Shown here: positions 63,917 through 64,000 of the stretch, piece after piece
Position numbering within the stretch: the first letter of the stretch is position 1
Layout: the number at the start of each line of letters is the position of its first letter
From: Planktosalinus lacus
Lineage (GTDB): Bacteria > Bacteroidota > Bacteroidia > Flavobacteriales > Flavobacteriaceae
Length of the DNA stretch: 64,000 nucleotides
Assembly: GCF_014640155.1 (NCBI RefSeq)
Contig: NZ_BMGK01000001.1
Span: 1 to 64,000 of the forward strand
Reading direction: 5' to 3'
Translations under genes and position numbers: made by a program
Notes under the pieces: generated by a model
Seen by the model: only the letters and a program-made list of their open reading frames with translations
Told to the model about the DNA's origin: nothing
Databases searched by the model: none

Positions 63917-64000
63917 TTATTCAAAATCTATAAAGTTTGTTGGGTTGATGGGGTATCCATTACTCCAAAGTTCAAAGTGCAAATGTGGTCCGGTTGATAA
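63917..64000 (-). CDS. M23 family metallopeptidase, C-terminal end only
   Basis: The last 27 codons and a TAA (63917-63919) of a leftward gene whose 5' part lies outside the window. The visible end reads LSTGPHLHFELWSNGYPINP, containing the zinc-binding HxH motif (HLH) of active LytM/M23 peptidases, unlike the degenerate EnvC-like protein at 20425-21657. It is therefore likely a peptidoglycan endopeptidase. Nothing can be said about its N-terminus. Confidence 0.8.
   Translation of the reverse strand, partial: LSTGPHLHFELWSNGYPINPTNFIDFE

Overview
This window is chromosomal DNA from a member of the Bacteroidota, most likely a marine-type Flavobacteriaceae. The evidence is the low G+C content, promoters of the TTG-N17-22-TAnnTTTG type in place of E. 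coli -35/-10 boxes, and a lack of Shine-Dalgarno sequences. Lineage-typical genes agree: the gliding lipoprotein GldH, the type IX secretion (T9SS) lipoprotein PorW/SprE, a protein with a T9SS sorting domain, an HU-like/SPOR fusion, DUF4254, DUF4292, DUF6341, DUF6427 and DUF6909 proteins, and an F-type ATP synthase cluster lacking atpD and atpC. No rRNA, tRNA, CRISPR array, insertion sequence or prophage was seen. Both window edges cut genes: a secreted subtilisin-like protease on the left and an M23 peptidase on the right.

Layout. 0-4 kb: the truncated subtilase and, divergently, a double-domain peptide ABC ATPase. 4.1-9.4 kb: a leftward cluster ricT-gldH-PBP1A-CoA transferase A and B. 9.7-12.5 kb: trhO and recA, divergent, with an apparent small leftward transcription unit between them. 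12.6-20.4 kb: an ECF sigma factor with an envelope-spanning anti-sigma/porin-like partner, plsC, trpS, a T9SS cargo protein, dprA, the HU-SPOR protein and an acyl-CoA thioesterase. 20.4-26.8 kb: a tight leftward operon (flippase, dut, sugar nucleotidyltransferase, TPR protein, DUF4292 lipoprotein, EnvC-like LytM protein). 27.6-36.3 kb: porW, bactofilin, atpZ, a DUF6168-like gene and atpBEFHAG. 36.6-43.5 kb: a ferredoxin reductase, GT9, DUF4254, a type II restriction-modification pair embedded by ATGA overlaps, DUF6427, DUF6341 and purD. 43.5-62.4 kb: a surface-polysaccharide locus. 62.4-64 kb: a GH3-family adenylase and the end of an M23 peptidase.

The polysaccharide locus encodes a phosphoglycosyltransferase that starts the chain, supply of UDP-ManNAcA (WecB, WecC) and UDP-xylose (UDP-glucose dehydrogenase plus UDP-glucuronate decarboxylase), a WecG/TagA-type transferase, two GT4 enzymes, a Wzx-type flippase, three polytopic polymerase/ligase-like proteins and a Wzz-like chain-length protein. 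A LamG-fold lipoprotein lies between two of the ligase-like genes. Together they describe a Wzx/Wzy-type surface glycan assembly line.

The most noteworthy items are two probable small leftward genes inside intergenic regions, each with its own directional or isolating terminator; the embedded restriction-modification pair; the LamG lipoprotein between two ligase-like proteins; an anti-sigma-like protein that appears to span both membranes; an unusual C-terminal domain on TrhO; a nucleosidase-like C-terminus in the DUF6909 protein; and several palindromic or duplicated elements around the atp genes and the nucleotide-sugar genes.
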